From positions 1-64,000 of the forward strand of contig CANMDW010000004.1 of the NCBI GenBank assembly GCA_947496705.1: 64,000 bases of DNA, written 5' to 3'. How positions within the stretch are numbered: the first letter of the stretch is position 1; each line of letters opens with the position of its first letter. The position numbers were made by a program, and so were the translations under genes. Below, one piece after another: positions 28,066-37,471 of the stretch. Below the pieces are notes generated by a model. It worked only from the letters and a program-made list of their open reading frames with translations, made no database searches and had not been told where the DNA came from. Source of the stretch: an uncultured Aquimarina sp. (GTDB taxonomy: Bacteria; Bacteroidota; Bacteroidia; Flavobacteriales; Flavobacteriaceae).

Positions 28066-28299
28066 ATGAAATGCTATTTGGTTATAAACGTATTGGAAGT
28101 GGTATGACCCAAAAAAGATGAAAAGTTAGATACATTAAATGAACTAAAAGTTACACTAGAAGAGTACCACAAGATCACTGTCGGGATAATTGCCAAAGAT
28201 CTGGCCACACCCAATGCTGCACAAGAGATTTTTAATGAAACCACCTGGAAAAAGCCATCGAGAACCAAAGTCACCAGAAATGTTCAGGATAAGGCTTAA
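28066..28299 (+). pseudogene. Short-chain dehydrogenase remnant
   Basis: A frame from the ATG at 28066 is broken by an in-frame TGA at 28105. It then stays open to the stop at 28297. The readable part, KKDEKLDTLNELKVTLEEYH followed by VGIIAKDLATPNAAQEIF, closely follows the segment after the first Rossmann half in SDR proteins of the DltE/YqjQ kind. After about 28240 the SDR pattern is lost and a 27-base stretch identical to part of the maltose phosphorylase gene begins (28239-28265). Both the nucleotide-binding start and the catalytic YxxxK are missing, so this is a fragment. Confidence 0.5.
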
Positions 28300-28332
28300 A
28301 CCTTCAGGATTTCTAAAACCTTGAAGGTGTTT
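28298..28332 (+). terminator. Imperfect hairpin, possible terminator
   Basis: ACCTTCAGGATTT (28300-28312) pairs imperfectly (11 of 13) with AAACCTTGAAGGT (28316-28328), followed by a weak T-rich stretch. It resembles the AAACCTTGAAGGTTT hairpins common in Flavobacteria and ends the SDR remnant. Confidence 0.5.
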
Positions 28333-28420
28333 CTTGACCTTTGGTTGTTAAAATCTCCTTAAAACTATCTTGCTCGCGGTTCCATTTTTTTATCTTCAAC
28401 CATAAACTAAACTCAAACCA

Positions 28421-30271
28421 ATGCGATCGTTTACATTCCTATTCTTAAAAGGATTCTTCCTTTTATACACTATTTTGGTATATACTCAGAACACTCATAC
28501 CTATAGTGTTAAAGACAATTACACCAAACAAGAGGTAGATATTTTAATGCGCGATGGTGTGAAATTGCACACTACTATTTATGCTCCAAAAGACACATCA
28601 AAAAAGTATCCTATTTTGATGCTGCGCACTCCTTACAGTTCGAGGCCTTATGGTATGGATCAGTTTCGATCTAAAATCGGACCCAATGAATTTCTAATGA
28701 AAGAAGGCAACATTATCGTATATCAGGATGTTCGGGGCCGCTGGATGAGTGAAGGAGTGTATGACAATATGAGGGCATATATCCCGAATAAAAAAGGGAA
28801 ACAATTTGATGAAGCCAGTGATACCTATGATACTATAGATTGGTTGGTTAAAAATGTAACCAACAATAACGGTAACGTAGGGATTTGGGGGATTTCTTAC
28901 CCTGGTTTTTATGCTACCTACTCTTTATTGGATGCGCATCCTGCCCTAAAAGCAGTATCCCCACAAGCCTGTATTGGTGATTTCTTTTTTGATGATTTTC
29001 ATCATAACGGAGCCTATTTATTAAGCTATTGGAGGGCTACAGCTGTATTTGGCTATGAAAAAACCAAGCCTACCACCGAGAGCTGGTATACCTTTCCAGA
29101 TTTAAAAAGTGAGGACCAATATCAATTCTTTTTGGATGCAGGCCCTTTAACCAATTTGGATCAATACTACAAAGAAGATAATGTATTCTGGACCCAATTA
29201 AAAGAACACCCTAACTATGATGAGTTTTGGCAAAGTCGTGGTATTATTCAACATTTAAAAGATATCAAACCTGCTGTTATGACGGTGGGAGGGTTGTTTG
29301 ATGCCGAAGATCTCTACGGTCCTTTTGAAACCTATGAAAAAATTGAAAACCGTAGTAAGAACTATAACATCATGGTATTTGGCCCCTGGAGTCATGGCGA
29401 TTGGGCACGAACCAAAAAACGACAGGCTATCGGCAATGTGTATTTTGGAGATGATCTATCTCTAAATTTTCAAAAGAATGTAGAAACGAAGTTCTTTAAT
29501 CACTTCTTGAAAGGTGAAGCAGATGGAAACACCGGTTTGCCCGAAATTCAGATTTTTGATACCGGAAAAAAAGAATGGAATTCCTATGAAAGCTGGCCAC
29601 CTAAGAATATAGAGAGAAAAACCTTTTATCTTTCAGCAAATGAAAGATTATCAGATACATCTGCAGAAGGTGCCGGGGAGTTTATAAGTGATCCTAAGAA
29701 ACCGGTTCCGTATTCTGAAGATATTAAAATGGTTTTTACCCCCAGAAAATATATGACCGATGACCAACGATTTGCGGCCCGCCGTCCCGATGTACTGGTT
29801 TTTGAAACACCTGTTCTGGATGCCGATATTACACTATCTGGAGAAGTGCTGGCAAAATTAAAGGTGGCAACGACAGGAACCGATGCCGATTGGGTCATAA
29901 AATTGGTAGATGTGTATCCCAATGATGCCAAAGATACCGAGGAAACTCAGAAATACCTTAAAATGGCCAATTATCATATGATGGTACGCAGTGAAGTGAT
30001 GCGGGGAAGATTTAGAAATGATTTCAGTACACCAGAACCTTTTGTAGCAAATCAGAAAACAGCAGTGAATATCAAATTACAAGATGTACATCATACGTTT
30101 AAGAAAGGTCATAAAATCCAGATTCAGGTGCAAAGCACATGGTTTCCTTTGATCGATATAAACCCGCAAAAGTATGTGCCCAATATTTTTAAAGCAGCGG
30201 CTTCAGATTATACAAAACAGACACATAAAGTGTATCACGATTCAGCAATAGAAGTTTCAGTTTTAAAATAA
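28421..30271 (+). CDS. CocE/NonD family exported hydrolase (X-Pro dipeptidyl-peptidase S15-like)
   Basis: A 616-residue exported alpha/beta-hydrolase. A signal peptide covers about the first 23 residues. The hydrolase domain (40-350) has the nucleophile elbow GISYPG near residue 165 and a late histidine in FGPWSHGDW. A C-terminal jelly-roll domain (about 380-616; FETPVLDADITLSGE) is typical of CocE, glutaryl-7-ACA acylase and PepX relatives. It probably cleaves peptides or acyl esters or amides in the periplasm. The next gene, also a predicted secreted peptidase, follows after 24 bases. Confidence 0.9.
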   Translation: MRSFTFLFLKGFFLLYTILVYTQNTHTYSVKDNYTKQEVDILMRDGVKLHTTIYAPKDTSKKYPILMLRTPYSSRPYGMDQFRSKIGPNEFLMKEGNIIVYQDVRGRWMSEGVYDNMRAYIPNKKGKQFDEASDTYDTIDWLVKNVTNNNGNVGIWGISYPGFYATYSLLDAHPALKAVSPQACIGDFFFDDFHHNGAYLLSYWRATAVFGYEKTKPTTESWYTFPDLKSEDQYQFFLDAGPLTNLDQYYKEDNVFWTQLKEHPNYDEFWQSRGIIQHLKDIKPAVMTVGGLFDAEDLYGPFETYEKIENRSKNYNIMVFGPWSHGDWARTKKRQAIGNVYFGDDLSLNFQKNVETKFFNHFLKGEADGNTGLPEIQIFDTGKKEWNSYESWPPKNIERKTFYLSANERLSDTSAEGAGEFISDPKKPVPYSEDIKMVFTPRKYMTDDQRFAARRPDVLVFETPVLDADITLSGEVLAKLKVATTGTDADWVIKLVDVYPNDAKDTEETQKYLKMANYHMMVRSEVMRGRFRNDFSTPEPFVANQKTAVNIKLQDVHHTFKKGHKIQIQVQSTWFPLIDINPQKYVPNIFKAAASDYTKQTHKVYHDSAIEVSVLK

Positions 30272-30295
30272 AAATAACCCTTATAAAAGTATACT

Positions 30296-32164
30296 ATGAA
30301 CAAACTAAAAATAAGTATAGCATTCTTTTCTTCACTTTTTATAGTAGTTGGCTGTAAACAGCAAGCTAAAGAATCAATGAACAGTGTTGCTCCGGCAGCA
30401 GAAGTTGTCGAAACGCATTCCAAAAAATTGAATGATTGGTTCGAGGCACAATTTCAGGAAGAAGTAGCTAAATCCCCTATGACCCAAACATATTTGGGAA
30501 TTAAAACCAAAGATTACGGAAAGTGGGATGATATATCTTCTAAGAAAGAAGCCGAAGATCTGGAACGCACCAAAGAACGCTTGTCTTATATCAAGGATTC
30601 TGTGGATGTTACTAAATTAAATGAGGCAACTTTGTTGAGTTATAAATTAATGAAACAAAATCTCGAAGACAAAATCGAAGATTTTCAATATCGATTCTAT
30701 AATTACCCTGTAAATCAGATGGGTGGCATGCAGTCTCGGATTCCTGCTTTTATGATCAATATGCACAGAATAGAAAATAAAAGCGACGCAGAAGCCTATA
30801 TTTCTAGATTAAAGGGTATAGATGCATTGTTTGCCCAGGTGATAGAGAATATGAAAATAAGAGAGAAAAATGGAATCATTCCACCCAAATTCGTGTTTGC
30901 CAAGGTGCTGGACGATGGCCGCAATATCATCACAGGCAAACCTTTTGATAAGTCGAACCAGGAAAGTACATTATTAGTTGATTTCAAAGAAAAAATAGCA
31001 AAGCTCGAACTTCCGGATGAAGAAAGTAATGCGTTAGTAGCAAAGGCCGAAAAAGCTTTGATAGAAGGAGTAAAACCAGCGTATGACACCCTTATTTCAT
31101 TATTGGAAGACCAGCAACAAAGAGCAACAACAGAGGACGGTTGCTGGAAATTCCCGAAAGGGAATGCATTTTACAACAATGCGCTGAAACGTACTACGAC
31201 CACCGATATGACGGCAGACCAGATTCATGAATTGGGTTTAAAAGAGGTAGCCCGTATTCATAGCGAGATGCGTGATATTATGAAACAGGTGAAATATGAA
31301 GGGACTTTACAGGATTTCTTTACCTATATGAAGGAAGACAAAAAATTCTATTTCGATAATAACGAAGAAGGAAAAGAAGCATACTTACAACAAGCTGTAG
31401 GATTAATAGATACGATGAAATCCAGATTAGATGAACTTTTTATCACAAAACCAAAAGCAGATATTGTGGTAAAAGCAGTAGAACCTTTCAGAGAGAAAAG
31501 TGCCGGAAAAGCTTTTTATCAACAAGGAACCCCCGATGGATCCAGACCGGGAACCTATTATGCCAATCTATATGATATGGAAGCAATGCCAAAATACCAG
31601 ATGGAAGCCCTGGCGTATCACGAGGGTATCCCAGGGCATCATATGCAGATTTCTATTGCTCAGGAATTACAGGATATCCCAAAATTCAGAAAATTTGGGG
31701 GATATACCGCCTATATTGAAGGTTGGGGATTGTATAATGAGCTTTTGCCAAAAGAAATAGGAATGTATAGTGATCCCTACTCAGATTTCGGGCGATTGGC
31801 AATGGAGTTATGGAGAGCTTGCCGATTGGTGGTAGATACAGGAATTCACACCAAAAAATGGACAAGAGAGAAGGGGATCAAGTATTATACCGATAATACG
31901 CCTAATGCCGAAAGTGATGCGATTAAAATGGTAGAGCGGCATATCGTGATGCCCAGCCAGGCTACGGCTTATAAAATAGGAATGAATAAGATTCTCGAAT
32001 TACGGGAAGACGCCCGAAAGAAACTGGACGATCAGTTTGATATCAGAGAGTTTCACGATGTGGTATTGACCAATGGAGCGGTACCTCTTAATATTTTGGA
32101 AGAATTGGTTAATGCATGGGTCATTCAAAAAAATAATGTGACCTCGCTAGAAGCAGGATCGTGA
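30296..32164 (+). CDS. DUF885 family lipoprotein (putative metallopeptidase)
   Basis: A 622-residue lipoprotein with signal ending in VVGC. The DUF885 domain fills the protein, with the zinc-type motif YHEGIPGHHMQ near residue 440 and the family blocks YIEGWGLYNE and LWRACRLVVDTGIH just after. The HExxPxH-like arrangement resembles M32-like metallopeptidases, so peptide hydrolysis in the periplasm is likely but unproven. It shares a short operon with the S15-like hydrolase and is closed by a strong terminator. Confidence 0.88.
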   Translation: MNKLKISIAFFSSLFIVVGCKQQAKESMNSVAPAAEVVETHSKKLNDWFEAQFQEEVAKSPMTQTYLGIKTKDYGKWDDISSKKEAEDLERTKERLSYIKDSVDVTKLNEATLLSYKLMKQNLEDKIEDFQYRFYNYPVNQMGGMQSRIPAFMINMHRIENKSDAEAYISRLKGIDALFAQVIENMKIREKNGIIPPKFVFAKVLDDGRNIITGKPFDKSNQESTLLVDFKEKIAKLELPDEESNALVAKAEKALIEGVKPAYDTLISLLEDQQQRATTEDGCWKFPKGNAFYNNALKRTTTTDMTADQIHELGLKEVARIHSEMRDIMKQVKYEGTLQDFFTYMKEDKKFYFDNNEEGKEAYLQQAVGLIDTMKSRLDELFITKPKADIVVKAVEPFREKSAGKAFYQQGTPDGSRPGTYYANLYDMEAMPKYQMEALAYHEGIPGHHMQISIAQELQDIPKFRKFGGYTAYIEGWGLYNELLPKEIGMYSDPYSDFGRLAMELWRACRLVVDTGIHTKKWTREKGIKYYTDNTPNAESDAIKMVERHIVMPSQATAYKIGMNKILELREDARKKLDDQFDIREFHDVVLTNGAVPLNILEELVNAWVIQKNNVTSLEAGS

Positions 32165-32185
32165 TCAAAAGCTATATATTTTGCC

Positions 32186-32218
32186 AGCCCCGGGATCAAA
32201 ACTCCCGGGGCTTTTTGA
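32186..32218. terminator. Strong terminator between convergent genes
   Basis: AGCCCCGGGA (32186-32195) pairs perfectly with TCCCGGGGCT (32203-32212), followed by TTTTT. It lies 22 bases after the DUF885 gene and just before the end of the leftward lipoprotein gene. Confidence 0.92.
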
Positions 32219-32228
32219 TTTTTTAGGA

Positions 32229-32963
32229 TTATAAAGAGAACGACGAATCCTTGATTGAAGGTGTCAGATTAGCAAATTTATGTTGTATCTGGTTTCTGAT
32301 ATTCAGCTCAATGTCAGCTCTAAGATTCGCCCCCACATCGCTATCTTTAGACATTAACTTAATAAATTCATCACTTTGTACTGTAAAGGTAATACCGCCG
32401 AGTAATTTTCCTTTTTCTACATCAAAAATCAACGCATCTCCATTTATATAACCAGAGGAAAATGTTTTGTTATCAATTTGCTTTGGCTCTGTAACGTTAT
32501 GGGTCCGATTGATAATTAAATATTTGGTATTTAAAAAATGTTTAATGGCTGGAAGAACAAATTCACTTTCGGGCTTATGAAATTTATACCTTTCATTAAC
32601 TTTGTAGGAGTGATTTTGCCGGTAGGAACTAAGGTCAATATTAAAAAGCTTTGCTATGTCTGCATGTTCTTTTCTTCGGGTTCCATCATAGGGGATATTT
32701 AGTGGTTTGGATAAATCTTTAAAATTTTCCATACTAATCTGATAAACATTGCTTTCTTCATATGCTATTGTTGCATCATCCATTTCCCAATTGATTTGAT
32801 CCATTTGTAATGGTGGCGTTTCTTTTGCAATCGCATAGCAGGCATAAAATTGTTTGAATTTTTTTTCGGCATCGGCTTTTCTTTCAACAAGCATGTCTGC
32901 CACATTTTCTGAACAAGAATAGCATAACAAACTAACGGCAGATAATAAAAGAATTGGCTTCAT
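32229..32963 (-). CDS. Hypothetical lipoprotein
   Basis: A 244-residue lipoprotein, start chosen at MKPILLLSAVSLLCYSC because this gives a compact signal with the lipobox cysteine at residue 17; an ATG four codons earlier is also possible. The mature part is mixed alpha/beta with no family I recognise. The spacer upstream of it is repeat-rich, so its promoter region may be atypical. Confidence 0.7.
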   Translation of the reverse strand: MKPILLLSAVSLLCYSCSENVADMLVERKADAEKKFKQFYACYAIAKETPPLQMDQINWEMDDATIAYEESNVYQISMENFKDLSKPLNIPYDGTRRKEHADIAKLFNIDLSSYRQNHSYKVNERYKFHKPESEFVLPAIKHFLNTKYLIINRTHNVTEPKQIDNKTFSSGYINGDALIFDVEKGKLLGGITFTVQSDEFIKLMSKDSDVGANLRADIELNIRNQIQHKFANLTPSIKDSSFSL

Positions 32964-33059
32964 AACATGATACATTTGATAGCAAAACTAAAAGATTTCT
33001 GCTTAGGAAACCGTAAAATTCAAAATAATGGGACAGACTTATTCATTCCTGCTCTGCAA

Positions 33060-33459
33060 CTTCGTAGTATCAACAATTAGCGATTCGAGTGAGGAGGATA
33101 AAACAAAAGCCATGGTGTGCAAAAATAGTGTAGTTTTTTGTATAAGGTAAGAACGGGTGTACGACAAATTTCTCTTCTGGAACTAAAAGTTTGTGTGAGG
33201 CCTGCCTGCCGACGGCAGGGAGGTTTTGGGAGATGTTTAGGATTGATGAGTGGAAGTCGGAAGACCGAAGATCGAAGACCGGAGGTGGAAGATTGCTCTG
33301 CGAAGCCTATGCTACAACCTGCCTGCTGTGGCAGGGTAGATTTGCAAGCTGTCTGACCGACGAGGCAGGCTTCGTAGCATCAACAATTAGCAATTCGGGT
33401 GAGGATAAAACAAAAGCCATGATGTGTAAAAATAGTGTGGTTTTTTGTATACGGTAAGA
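33060..33459. repeat. Direct repeat pair in a repeat-rich spacer
   Basis: Bases 33060-33152 and 33370-33459 are about 90% identical, starting CTTCGTAG and ending GGTAAGA, with a 3-base insertion in the first copy. Between them lie purine-rich low-complexity sequence (33250-33292) and CCTGCC...GGCAGG mini-palindromes at 33205-33219 and 33318-33335. The spacer 32976-33629 has no supported gene. Confidence 0.8.
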
Positions 33460-33629
33460 CTGAGAAGTCGCAGACATTCGCAAAGCGGGATTGGGATATA
33501 CATCTGTCTATAGTATTCACTTTTCAAAAAAAATCCTTATTTTATATGGGGCAATAGCGTATATGTTACTTTATTCTTGTCGCTAAGGAAGTAGGCCGAT
33601 AGCTATATAGAGGAAATTAGCATATAGTT

Positions 33630-33925
33630 GTCAGGAAGACCTTCGGGATCGTCAAGAACATCTGCCGGGTCGTCAAGAACATCTGCCGGGTTGTCAAGAA
33701 CACTTGCCGGGTCGTCAAGAACATCTGCCGGGTTGTCAAGAACATCTGCCGGGTCGTCAAGAACATCTGCCGGGTTGTCAAGAACACTTGCCGGGTTGTC
33801 AAGAACACTTGCCGGGTTGTCAAGAACACTTGCCGGGTTGTCAAGAACACCTGCCGGGTTGTCAAGAACACTTGTCGGGTTGTCAGGAGGACCTTCCGGG
33901 TTGTCAAGAGCGCGTCTGCCGGGTG
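33630..33925. repeat. 21-bp minisatellite, about 14 tandem units
   Basis: Units start at 33630 and repeat every 21 bases. The consensus is GTCAAGAACACTTGCCGGGT plus a final T or C. The inner ten or so units differ only at three positions; units 1, 13 and 14 are diverged. The period is a multiple of three, so several frames on both strands stay open, for example a TTRQVFL heptapeptide repeat on the minus strand. It ends three bases after the stop codon of the HlyD-type gene. I regard it as non-coding. Confidence 0.93.
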
Positions 33926-33928
33926 TTC

Positions 33929-35221
33929 TTATTTATCTACCAGTGTTCTGAATTGATAAAAGAAACGCTCGATAAGTCTCAGGTCTTCGGTAACAATTTC
34001 TACGACACCTCTCATTTCTTGTTTAAAAGGAATTTCTTTATTGAAGGTGGTGATTAATTTTTCTGGTAGTGCTACATCAATTAGGTATAACCCATCTTTA
34101 TCTGGTAAGAGCGAAATATGCTTTACAGTACCTTTTAACGTTCCGAATTCATCATCAGGGAAATTTTCTAATCTGATATTGGCGGTTTGTCCTACTTTTA
34201 TTTTACCAGAATTTTGTGACGGTGCTTTTATTTTTGCCAGATACGAAGAATCTTCAGATGGGATGACTATAAAAACAAGATCTCCGGCAGCTACCGTTTG
34301 ATTTTCGGTCCAAAAATTTAAGAAGGATACGCGTCCTTCCAGATCAGATTTAAGCACATATTGTATTTCCCAGTCTTTAATACTCTTTTTTAATTGCCCA
34401 AAAGATTGTAAGACCTTTTTAAACAGGTTAATTTCTTCTTTTCTTTTATTTATCTCGGTACCTTTTGATGTTTTATTGGCATTACTGATGCTTTCGTTAA
34501 TTTGAGATAGTTGTACATCATTATTTTCATAATTACGCTTGGCCTGAAGGTAATCGAGTTCTTTGCTTTCATATTCCTGGGCAGAAATGACTCCTTTCTC
34601 ATATAAATTTTTCTGACGTTGTAATTCCTTTTCCTTAAACTCCAGTTCGGCCCTGCCTAATTTTTTCTGAGCTTTTAGGCTTTCAAGCCGTCTATAGAGT
34701 TCGGACAATGATATTTGATTGGCTATAGCCTCATTAGAAAATGGTTGAAGCTCTTTGTTCAGAATATATTCAGAATAGCTGTTTTCAAATAAAGCAAAGC
34801 TTGTCTCGATGTCGCCAAGAAACAAAACAGGCAATTCATCGATCGGAAAAGCAAAGGATTTATTATTTACTTTGATAGTATCTACAATAGATTTTAGCAG
34901 AAAAACATCTTTATAGTTTGCGCTGCTCTGTAAAATCGCCAGCGGAGTGTCTTCGGGTACGATTTGGTTATCTTCTACCAGGATCGCCTCAATCTTTTCA
35001 CTCACTTTGGCATATTCTTTTTGTGGAGGAATTCGTGTGGTTATAATAGCTTCGGCGGGAATCACATCGGGGTATTTTACCAGCCAGGAAAGAAATAATA
35101 ATAAAATGACCAAAGCCAAAATCAAGAGATTCCCCCAGCGGATCATCCAATGCGGTACCCGCGTTAGGATCTCCTGAACTTCTTCACTGCGCAATTGTAT
35201 GTCGTCTAAAGTTTCTGGCAT
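33929..35221 (-). CDS. HlyD family secretion adaptor (periplasmic adaptor of the peptide exporter)
   Basis: A 430-residue membrane fusion protein. One transmembrane helix is at about 28-50, a biotinyl-lipoyl-like half follows, a long coiled coil runs about 160-260 (KEKELQRQKNLYEKGVISAQ), and a beta-barrel domain lies at 300-400 (GKIKVGQTANIRLENFP). It should link the inner-membrane ABC exporter to an outer-membrane TolC-type channel. It is the second gene of the leftward pair, 45 bases after the peptidase-ABC gene, as in bacteriocin export systems. No TolC homologue is in the window. Confidence 0.92.
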   Translation of the reverse strand: MPETLDDIQLRSEEVQEILTRVPHWMIRWGNLLILALVILLLFLSWLVKYPDVIPAEAIITTRIPPQKEYAKVSEKIEAILVEDNQIVPEDTPLAILQSSANYKDVFLLKSIVDTIKVNNKSFAFPIDELPVLFLGDIETSFALFENSYSEYILNKELQPFSNEAIANQISLSELYRRLESLKAQKKLGRAELEFKEKELQRQKNLYEKGVISAQEYESKELDYLQAKRNYENNDVQLSQINESISNANKTSKGTEINKRKEEINLFKKVLQSFGQLKKSIKDWEIQYVLKSDLEGRVSFLNFWTENQTVAAGDLVFIVIPSEDSSYLAKIKAPSQNSGKIKVGQTANIRLENFPDDEFGTLKGTVKHISLLPDKDGLYLIDVALPEKLITTFNKEIPFKQEMRGVVEIVTEDLRLIERFFYQFRTLVDK

Positions 35222-35266
35222 AATTTTAATAATTGAGAATTCAAAATTCTGAATTCTGAATTTATA

Positions 35267-37471
35267 CTACTTTCCAAGTTCTAATTGATTCTTGACCAAA
35301 TGATAATAACTTCCTTTCTTTTTAATCAATGCTGCATGATTTCCTACTTCTACAATTTCACCTTTGTCTAAAACCACAATCTGATGTGCATTTTTTACAG
35401 TACTCAATCGATGTGCGATTACCATTACGGTTTTATCTTTGAAAAAAGTGTCTAGCTTTTCCATAATCACTTTTTCGTTGTTGGCATCAAGTGCAGAGGT
35501 AGCTTCGTCAAAGAATAAAAACCTGGGGTTTTTATACACAGCACGGGCAATAAATAATCGTTGTTTTTGACCGGTACTTAGACCTACACCTTCCATTCCA
35601 ATCTTGGTATTATAAGATAAGGGAAGGGATTCAATAAATTCTTTGATATTGGCTACATCAACGGCATGTGCCAGTTTTTTCTTATCTACATAATCTTCTC
35701 CTACGGCAATGTTATTGGCTATGGTATCATTAAAAATGTATCCTTCTTGCATCACCACTCCAAATTGATCTCTCCAGGCTTTTTGAGACATGTTTTGCAG
35801 GTCGTAAGAGCCTATAAAAATTTGTCCTTCATTGGGCTCGTAGAACTTTAATAATAATTTCATTAAGGTCGTTTTTCCACTGCCACTTACGCCTACAACC
35901 GCCGTAATTTTATTGGCCGGAATAGAAAGGTTTAAATTTTCGAGAACCAATTTATCAGATCCTACATATCTAAAGTTTAGGTTTTTAATTTCGAAACCTG
36001 AATTTTCGGGTATATCCCTTATTTTTTCATCCCCGGGGTATTCTTCCTCTTCTTTATTATGGATTTCTCCCAAACGTTCTAATGAGATCTGTGCGTCCTG
36101 TAATTCTCTCAGGAAATTGATAAGCTGTGTGATGGGGGCATTTAACTGCCCCACGATAGCTGTAATGGCCAGCATCATACCCAGTGTGATGTCTCCATCG
36201 ATCACCAGTTTTGCAGAGAAAACCGTAATGAGAATGTTCTTAAGTTCATTGATAAAAGAAGATCCAACGCTTTGGTATTGTTCCAGAGCCAGGCTCTCAA
36301 TAGAAATTCTAAACAATTTTGCCTGCACAAACTCCCAGTTCCATCGCTTTCTTTTTTCGGCATTATGAAGTTTGATCTCCTGCATACCGTTTACCAGTTC
36401 TATCACTTTGCTTTGTTCTTCACTGATTTGAGAGAAACGTTTATAATCTAGTTTTTTACGTTTTTTAAAGAATATGAGTATCCATGCAAAATACATTGTA
36501 CTCCCTACAGCAAAAATTCCAAAAATGGGAATACTATAATAGATTAGAACAATACTAAAAACGATGAGGTTAAACATCGAGAACAATACATTGAGGGACG
36601 ACATGGTTAATATCTGCTCGATTCTTTTATGGTCATTGATCCTCTGCAAGAGGTCTCCCGTCATTTTTACATCAAAATAAGAAATAGGGAGGTTCATGAG
36701 TTTAATGAAAAAATCTGATATCAAAGAAATATTAATACGTGTACTCAAATGAAGCAGGATCCAGCTTCTTAATACATCGATCAAGGTTCTTCCGATAAAT
36801 AAAGATAACATAGCAATCAACACGAGATACACAAAATCGAGATCTTGATTTTTGATACCTACATCTACAATACTTTGTGTAAGAAAAGGGGTAATGAGTT
36901 GCAATAAGCTTCCTGCGGTAAGACCAAGTATGAGTTGAAACAGAAAAGCCTTATATTTAAAGACATATTTGGATATAAATTTGAAGCCGAATTTCTCTTC
37001 TTGTTCGTCTAAATCATCATTGTAAAATTTTGGGGTTGGTTCTACCAAAAGTGCTACTCCTTCTTCGGTATTTTCGTCTGCATTATTGCCAATCCATGCT
37101 TTTATAAATTCTTCTTTGGTATAGGTGATCAAGCCATGAGCCGGGTCTGAAACATAGATGGTCATTTCACCTTTACGGGTAGTTTTGACCTTATATACGA
37201 CCACATAGTGCACTTTGTTCCAATGAACAACGCAGGGGAGAGGTACTTCATCGAGTTTTTTTAATGAAAGTTTTACACCAAGCGACCTGAATCCTATTTG
37301 CTCTACAGCATCACTGAGGCCCAAAAGAGAGCTTCCTTCTCTGGTAGTTTCACTTAATGCCCTAAGTTTTTGAGTGTTTAGAACTCTCCCATAATGCTTA
37401 GCAATTATTTTAATACAAGTAGGTCCGCAATCTTTGGACTCGGCTTGTCTGTAAAATGGAAATTTTGGCAT
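35267..37471 (-). CDS. Peptidase-containing ABC transporter (C39 bacteriocin-processing exporter)
   Basis: A 734-residue PCAT. The N-terminal C39 cysteine peptidase has Q9, C15 (ESKDCGPTC), H88 (KVHYVVVY) and D109 (VSDPAHG), a complete catalytic set that cuts after double-glycine leaders. Six transmembrane helices lie at about 165-460, then an ATPase domain with GVSGSGKTT, signature LSTGQKQRLFIARAVY, FLFFDEATSALD and IAHRLS. It removes the leader while exporting a small peptide. The likely substrate is the GG-leader peptide encoded divergently at 38167. It is paired with the HlyD adaptor gene downstream. Confidence 0.95.
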   Translation of the reverse strand: MPKFPFYRQAESKDCGPTCIKIIAKHYGRVLNTQKLRALSETTREGSSLLGLSDAVEQIGFRSLGVKLSLKKLDEVPLPCVVHWNKVHYVVVYKVKTTRKGEMTIYVSDPAHGLITYTKEEFIKAWIGNNADENTEEGVALLVEPTPKFYNDDLDEQEEKFGFKFISKYVFKYKAFLFQLILGLTAGSLLQLITPFLTQSIVDVGIKNQDLDFVYLVLIAMLSLFIGRTLIDVLRSWILLHLSTRINISLISDFFIKLMNLPISYFDVKMTGDLLQRINDHKRIEQILTMSSLNVLFSMFNLIVFSIVLIYYSIPIFGIFAVGSTMYFAWILIFFKKRKKLDYKRFSQISEEQSKVIELVNGMQEIKLHNAEKRKRWNWEFVQAKLFRISIESLALEQYQSVGSSFINELKNILITVFSAKLVIDGDITLGMMLAITAIVGQLNAPITQLINFLRELQDAQISLERLGEIHNKEEEEYPGDEKIRDIPENSGFEIKNLNFRYVGSDKLVLENLNLSIPANKITAVVGVSGSGKTTLMKLLLKFYEPNEGQIFIGSYDLQNMSQKAWRDQFGVVMQEGYIFNDTIANNIAVGEDYVDKKKLAHAVDVANIKEFIESLPLSYNTKIGMEGVGLSTGQKQRLFIARAVYKNPRFLFFDEATSALDANNEKVIMEKLDTFFKDKTVMVIAHRLSTVKNAHQIVVLDKGEIVEVGNHAALIKKKGSYYHLVKNQLELGK

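Noticed and set aside
28074..28274. 66-codon leftward frame opposite the SDR remnant
   Set aside because: The plus strand reads as an SDR segment with sensible codons, so the minus frame is a shadow.
33630..33925. CRISPR array
   Set aside because: The units are contiguous 21-mers without unique spacers, and no cas gene is in the window.
33617..34057. Three repeat-containing open frames in the minisatellite (TTRQVFL-type on the minus strand; SRTLAG- and CQEHLPG-type on the plus strand)
   Set aside because: They arise because a 21-base period preserves frame. No signal, start context or known fold supports translation, and one plus-strand frame runs into the antisense of the adaptor gene.
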